NCBI RefSeq assembly: GCF_019797745.1
Contig: NZ_VOSI01000001.1
Span: 246,928 to 310,927 of the forward strand
From: Edaphocola aurantiacus
Lineage (GTDB): Bacteria > Bacteroidota > Bacteroidia > Chitinophagales > Chitinophagaceae
Length of the DNA stretch: 64,000 nucleotides
Direction of reading: 5' to 3'
The position numbers were made by a program, and so were the translations under genes. This document shows, piece after piece, positions 60,560-64,000 of the stretch; the first letter of the stretch is position 1, and every line of letters begins with the position of its first letter. The notes under the pieces were generated by a model. That model had not been told where the DNA came from. It worked only from the letters and a program-made list of their open reading frames with translations, and ran no database searches.

Positions 60560-60925
60560 TTATTTCGTTTTACCCTGTTCGATCAATGCAATAATCTCTT
60601 TCAGTTCCTCGGCAGATAGTTTGTTATCCTCCACAAAAAAGTTCACCAGTGCTTTGTAAGAGTTCTGAAAATAATCCTGGACGATATTGCCCATATGTAC
60701 TTTCTTGTATTCCGGTTCAGGGATCAGCGGTTCATACCTCCAGGCATTGGCATACTTCACTGCCTGCACATACCCTTTACGCTCAAGGTTTTTAACGGTA
60801 GAGGCCAGGGTTGTATAAGGAATCTCATTTTGCGACATTGCCTGCTGAATGTCTTTTATAAAACCTCCATTCAATTTCCAGATGGCCAGCATGGCCTCCT
60901 CTTCTGGTATCGTCAGCTTTTCCAT
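60560..60925 (-). CDS. BlaI/MecI family transcriptional repressor
   Basis: 121 residues. Winged helix at the start (IPEEEAMLAIWKLNGGFIKD, then TLASTVKNLERKGYV), followed by the dimerisation helices and the loop YEPLIPEPEYKKVHMGNIVQ; the family is cut here or nearby by BlaR1. It represses its own operon, presumably through the palindrome at 60938. The M56 gene follows 1 nt later. Confidence 0.92.
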   Translation of the reverse strand: MEKLTIPEEEAMLAIWKLNGGFIKDIQQAMSQNEIPYTTLASTVKNLERKGYVQAVKYANAWRYEPLIPEPEYKKVHMGNIVQDYFQNSYKALVNFFVEDNKLSAEELKEIIALIEQGKTK

Positions 60926-60937
60926 GTCTACATATTT

Positions 60938-60962
60938 TTCGTAAATCTACGAATATTTCGTA
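60938..60962. promoter_or_regulatory. Operator of the BlaI/M56 operon
   Basis: TTCGTA-AATC-TACGAA (60938-60953), a perfect 6-4-6 dyad, plus a third TTCGTA half-site at 60957-60962. It lies just downstream of the -7 box and about 13 nt upstream of the start codon, where a repressor would block the transcript. BlaI-family operators are commonly dyads of this size, but this sequence differs from the usual TACA/TGTA form. Confidence 0.65.
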
Positions 60963-60968
60963 ATTAAA

Positions 60969-60976
60969 CAAAAATA
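60969..60976 (-). promoter_or_regulatory. -7 promoter element of the BlaI/M56 operon
   Basis: TATTTTTG on the minus strand, next to the dyad at 60938-60962. Confidence 0.55.
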
Positions 60977-60985
60977 TGCACAAAT

Positions 60986-61019
60986 AAAAAAGCAGCCATC
61001 TTTCGGTGGCTGCTTTTTT
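60986..61019. terminator. Terminator of sdaA
   Basis: AAAAAAGCAGCC and GGCTGCTTTTTT with a 10-nt loop, past the sdaA stop at 61033 on the minus strand and upstream of the BlaI operon promoter. Confidence 0.88.
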
Positions 61020-61032
61020 CACTTATAATAGT

Positions 61033-62463
61033 TTAGCACTCTGGCAGGGCAAGGCTGATATTCGTAGCCAGGCCGCCATCGGCAGTTTCTTTATATTTAG
61101 TATTCATATCTAGTGCGGTTTCCCACATGGTTTTCACCACCGCATCAAGAGAGACTCTTGCATTGTCCGGATTGCTCTGGAGGGCCAGTTGAGACGCTGT
61201 AATCGCCTTAATTGCCCCCATGGTATTGCGTTCGATACAAGGCACCTGCACCAGGCCACCTACAGGATCGCAGGTCAGTCCCAGGTGATGTTCCATTGCA
61301 ATCTCCGCTGCCATCATACACTGTCGTGGACTACCACCCAGCATTTCGGTCAATGCCGCTGCGGCCATCGCAGAAGACACTCCGATCTCAGCCTGGCAGC
61401 CGCCCATTGCGGCAGAAATGGTCGCTCCTTTCTTGAAGATAGAGCCGATCTCACTGGCGCAAAGCAGGAAATGGTAAATTTTATCAGCATCATTGCCTCC
61501 ACAAAATGCAATATAATACATCAGCACTGCGGGTATAACACCGGCAGCACCATTAGTCGGAGCGGTTACCACACGGCTGAACGAAGCATTCTCTTCATTT
61601 ACCGCCAGGGCAAAACAGCTTACCCAATCCAGGATATACTGGAAGGAAGCCGGCTTCGCCTGAATCGCCTGCAACCATTCTTCATAATTATTATAAGTAC
61701 TGCCCTGTAACAAGCGGGCATTCAGCTTAGCCGCTCTTCTGCTTACATTCAGCCCTCCGGGCAGTTTACCATCAATATGGCAACCACGGTATATACAGGA
61801 CTTCATTGTTTCCCATATCTTCAGTACACCATCACGGGTCTCCCGTTCAGGTCTCCAGGCCAGTTCGTTCTCATGTACAATCTCGGAAATACTCAAACCG
61901 GTCTTAATACACCAGTGCAGCAGGTCCTGCGATTTTTCAATGATAAACGGCAACTCCACTTCAGAAGCCAGATTGCTATTTACACCTTCCTGCACTACGA
62001 AGCCGCCACCGATAGAATAATAGGTCTCGGCAACCTGCGTACCGTCATTCAGGGTACATAAAAAAGTAAGGGCATTAGGATGGAAAGGCAGGCTCTCATT
62101 CATCAGGAAGACAACATGCTCCTTAGGCTGGAAAGGAACTTCCTGTACACCACCCAGATTCATGATACCACGATCAGCAATCTGATCAATGGTAGGATAG
62201 ATCTGGTTTACATCGAAGGTTACCGGATCGGCACCACATAAACCAAGTATTACAGCGACATCTGTTCCATGCCCCACCCCAGTTTTAGCAAGTGAACCAT
62301 ATAACATTACACTTACGGCACTTACTGACGAAAGCCCATAACGCTGCTGAAGAGTATCCAGAAATTGTAATGCGGCTCTCCAGGGTCCAAGGGTATGTGA
62401 CGAACTCGGCCCTACGCCGATCTTAAACATGTCAAAAACAGATATATTCTCTCTAGTACTCAA
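61033..62463 (-). CDS. sdaA: L-serine ammonia-lyase, iron-sulfur dependent, single chain
   Basis: 476 residues: beta-type domain first ([20 protein letters not shown]), then the alpha domain, fused in one chain. The 4Fe-4S cysteines are in [11 protein letters not shown] and [20 protein letters not shown], the standard Cys pattern. [12 protein letters not shown]-like serine-binding loop ([14 protein letters not shown]). It deaminates serine to pyruvate in the cytoplasm and needs anaerobic or low-oxygen conditions for the cluster. It has a -7 box at 62483 and no operon partner. Confidence 0.95.
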   Translation of the reverse strand: MSTRENISVFDMFKIGVGPSSSHTLGPWRAALQFLDTLQQRYGLSSVSAVSVMLYGSLAKTGVGHGTDVAVILGLCGADPVTFDVNQIYPTIDQIADRGIMNLGGVQEVPFQPKEHVVFLMNESLPFHPNALTFLCTLNDGTQVAETYYSIGGGFVVQEGVNSNLASEVELPFIIEKSQDLLHWCIKTGLSISEIVHENELAWRPERETRDGVLKIWETMKSCIYRGCHIDGKLPGGLNVSRRAAKLNARLLQGSTYNNYEEWLQAIQAKPASFQYILDWVSCFALAVNEENASFSRVVTAPTNGAAGVIPAVLMYYIAFCGGNDADKIYHFLLCASEIGSIFKKGATISAAMGGCQAEIGVSSAMAAAALTEMLGGSPRQCMMAAEIAMEHHLGLTCDPVGGLVQVPCIERNTMGAIKAITASQLALQSNPDNARVSLDAVVKTMWETALDMNTKYKETADGGLATNISLALPEC

Positions 62464-62482
62464 GCAGATAATTTTAGCGATC

Positions 62483-62490
62483 CAAAATTA
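62483..62490 (-). promoter_or_regulatory. -7 promoter element of sdaA
   Basis: TAATTTTG on the minus strand, 19 nt before the ATG at 62463. Confidence 0.5.
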
Positions 62491-62674
62491 AAACAATGAT
62501 CTCACAAAACAATTTTATTTATTTTATCTATGAACAGTGATCTTAATGGTCTGATATAGTTTAATTTATATAGTATATACAAGCTATACAGCACAGCGAT
62601 TATATACCAAACGGTTAATGTAAAGAAGAAAATGCATTAATAAAATAATATTTTCTCATATAAATACTAAATAC

Positions 62675-62682
62675 TACCTTTG
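62675..62682 (+). promoter_or_regulatory. -7 promoter element of fusA
   Basis: TACCTTTG, 42 nt before the ATG at 62725. Confidence 0.65.
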
Positions 62683-62724
62683 CAGCCTGAATTTATCAAA
62701 TAAATTTTTTTAATCTAAACTGTT

Positions 62725-64000
62725 ATGGCAGATTTACGCTTACAGCGCAACTTTGGTATTGCCGCACACATTGATGCTGGTAAAACCACTACTACAGAAC
62801 GTATCTTATATTACACTGGTGTAAACCACAAAATTGGTGAAGTACACGAAGGTGGTGCTACCATGGACTGGATGGCACAAGAACAAGAGCGTGGTATCAC
62901 CATTACTTCAGCTGCAACTACTTGTTTCTGGAAATTCCCTACTGTACAGGGCCAACCTGTTCCTGATTCAAAACAATATAAATTCAATATCATTGATACT
63001 CCGGGTCACGTTGACTTTACTGTTGAGGTAGAGCGTTCTATGCGTGTACTGGATGGTCTGGTTGCTTTATTCTCTGCAGTTGATGGCGTTGAGCCTCAGT
63101 CTGAAACAGTATGGCGTCAGGCAAACCGTTACCGTGTACCACGTGTTGGTTTCGTAAACAAAATGGACCGTATCGGTGCTGACTTCCTGATGGTTGTACA
63201 GCAAATTAAAGATATGCTGGGTGCAAAAGCAGTTCCACTGCAATTGCCAATCGGTGCTGAAGATAACTTCAAAGGTGTGGTTGACCTGGTTACAATGAAA
63301 TCTATCATCTGGGATGATAACACTCAAGGTATGACTTATACTGAAGGTGACGTTCCTGCTGATATGCAAGAAGAAGCAGAACTGTGGAGAGCTCAGCTGG
63401 TTGAAGCGGTTGCTGAATATGATGACCAACTGATGGAGAAATTCTTCGAAGATCCTAACTCAATTTCTGAGGCTGAGATCCACGAAGCGATCCGTAAAGC
63501 GACTATTGACCTGAGCATTATTCCAATGCTGTGTGGTTCTTCTTACAAAAACAAAGGTGTTCAGAAAATGCTGGATTGCGTAATCCGCTACCTGCCTTCA
63601 CCAATGGATATCGAAGCGATCGAAGGTACTAACCCTGACAATCCTGAAGAAAAATTATACCGTAAACCAGATGCAAAAGAACCATTTGCTGCACTGGCGT
63701 TCAAGATCATGACCGATCCATTCGTAGGTCGTCTGGCGTTCTTCCGTGCATACTCTGGTCACCTGGATGCAGGTTCTTATGTACTGAACGTACGTTCCGG
63801 TAAAAACGAGCGTATTTCCCGTATCATGCAAATGCACGCTAACAAGCAAAACCCTATCGACTTCATCGAAGCTGGTGATATCGGAGCTGCTGTTGGTTTT
63901 AAAGATATCAAAACCGGAGATACTCTGTGTGATGAGAAACACCCTATCGTTCTGGAAAACATGTTTATTCCTGAGCCGGTAATCTCTATCGCTGTTGAGC
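62725..64000 (+). CDS. fusA: Translation elongation factor G (partial, runs off the window)
   Basis: 425 codons are visible and the frame is open to the window end. P-loop [16 protein letters not shown], switch [31 protein letters not shown] and [10 protein letters not shown] are the EF-G GTPase motifs, and domain II begins near [23 protein letters not shown] moves tRNAs and mRNA through the ribosome. Codons are of the highly expressed type. It lies alone; no str-operon neighbour (rpsL, rpsG) precedes it, and a second fusA copy elsewhere is possible in this phylum. Confidence 0.97.
   Translation, partial: MADLRLQRNFGIAAHIDAGKTTTTERILYYTGVNHKIGEVHEGGATMDWMAQEQERGITITSAATTCFWKFPTVQGQPVPDSKQYKFNIIDTPGHVDFTVEVERSMRVLDGLVALFSAVDGVEPQSETVWRQANRYRVPRVGFVNKMDRIGADFLMVVQQIKDMLGAKAVPLQLPIGAEDNFKGVVDLVTMKSIIWDDNTQGMTYTEGDVPADMQEEAELWRAQLVEAVAEYDDQLMEKFFEDPNSISEAEIHEAIRKATIDLSIIPMLCGSSYKNKGVQKMLDCVIRYLPSPMDIEAIEGTNPDNPEEKLYRKPDAKEPFAALAFKIMTDPFVGRLAFFRAYSGHLDAGSYVLNVRSGKNERISRIMQMHANKQNPIDFIEAGDIGAAVGFKDIKTGDTLCDEKHPIVLENMFIPEPVISIAVE

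Noticed and set aside
59188-60925. Reading the BlaR1/BlaI pair as beta-lactam resistance genes.
   Set aside because: No beta-lactamase or penicillin-binding protein is adjacent and the sensor tail lacks a penicillin-binding domain.
1-64000. Search for rRNA, tRNA, CRISPR, integrase or transposase genes and phage genes.
   Set aside because: None was recognised by eye. A covariance-model scan (tRNAscan-SE, Infernal) would settle the RNA genes.

Overview
The window reads as chromosomal DNA from a member of the Bacteroidota, most likely of the Chitinophagaceae type. Evidence: many intergenic matches to the phylum's promoter (TTTG, 17-20 nt, TAnnTTTG, for example upstream of atpG, panD, the ECF sigma gene and a candidate leader before the SPFH gene); one cell-surface protein with a type A and one with a type B T9SS C-terminal sorting domain; a futalosine-pathway menaquinone gene (mqnD); and lipoproteins with Bacteroidota-style lipoboxes. 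Nearly all of the DNA is coding. I found no rRNA, tRNA, CRISPR array, prophage or transposase gene.

Layout. 1-8,400 holds housekeeping genes: YrdC/Sua5, a GT2 glycosyltransferase, atpG, an acyltransferase, TerC, radA, panD, a membrane protein and purQ. 8,400-16,940 holds a patatin, a FAS1 lipoprotein, a YCII-domain protein, Crp/Fnr and small metabolic or hypothetical genes, a desaturase and tyrS. 16,945-19,000 is an island made of a dispersed repeat (copy A) and an AT-rich gene for a secreted protein. 19,180-23,952 is a tight four-gene operon: a PLD-type enzyme, a permuted papain-like enzyme, and two unknowns, one of them possibly TULIP-like with a membrane-embedded segment. 24,029-26,746 is an ECF sigma/RskA-like anti-sigma pair divergent from msrB and a second FAS1 gene. 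26,891-29,339 is a Fur-family regulator and a Zn/Cd-type P1B ATPase that carry the same palindromic operator. 29,400-38,400 holds FUSC, SPFH, Crp/Fnr, DinB, a 2OG oxygenase, a membrane protein and an ABC-F protein. 38,450-44,500 holds repeat copies B and C around a secreted TNT-like NAD glycohydrolase with an adjacent candidate immunity gene and a T9SS cargo protein. 44,634-50,113 holds corA, a GH3 hexosaminidase, an SSS symporter preceded by an overlooked 41-codon gene, and lpdA. 50,321-56,890 is a 2,189-residue surface protein. The right end holds repeat copy D, cmk, mqnD, a BlaR1/BlaI-like pair with a visible operator, sdaA and the start of fusA.

How the parts fit. The strongest undescribed signals are: (1) a roughly 480-bp non-coding mobile-element family, four copies in 64 kb, with terminal inverted repeats, exact 6-bp target duplications at two copies and a highly self-complementary interior; (2) an ECF regulon in which msrB and a FAS1 gene share a promoter of the form AAAC(C)-N16-CGTAGAT, parallel to mycobacterial SigK/RskA/MPT70-MPT83; (3) the Fur-ATPase pair with matched operator and promoter geometry; (4) the PLD / papain-like / TULIP-like operon, which could form a lipid-directed system; and (5) the TNT toxin with its possible immunity partner. 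Family names come from reading the proteins and are unverified by database search.
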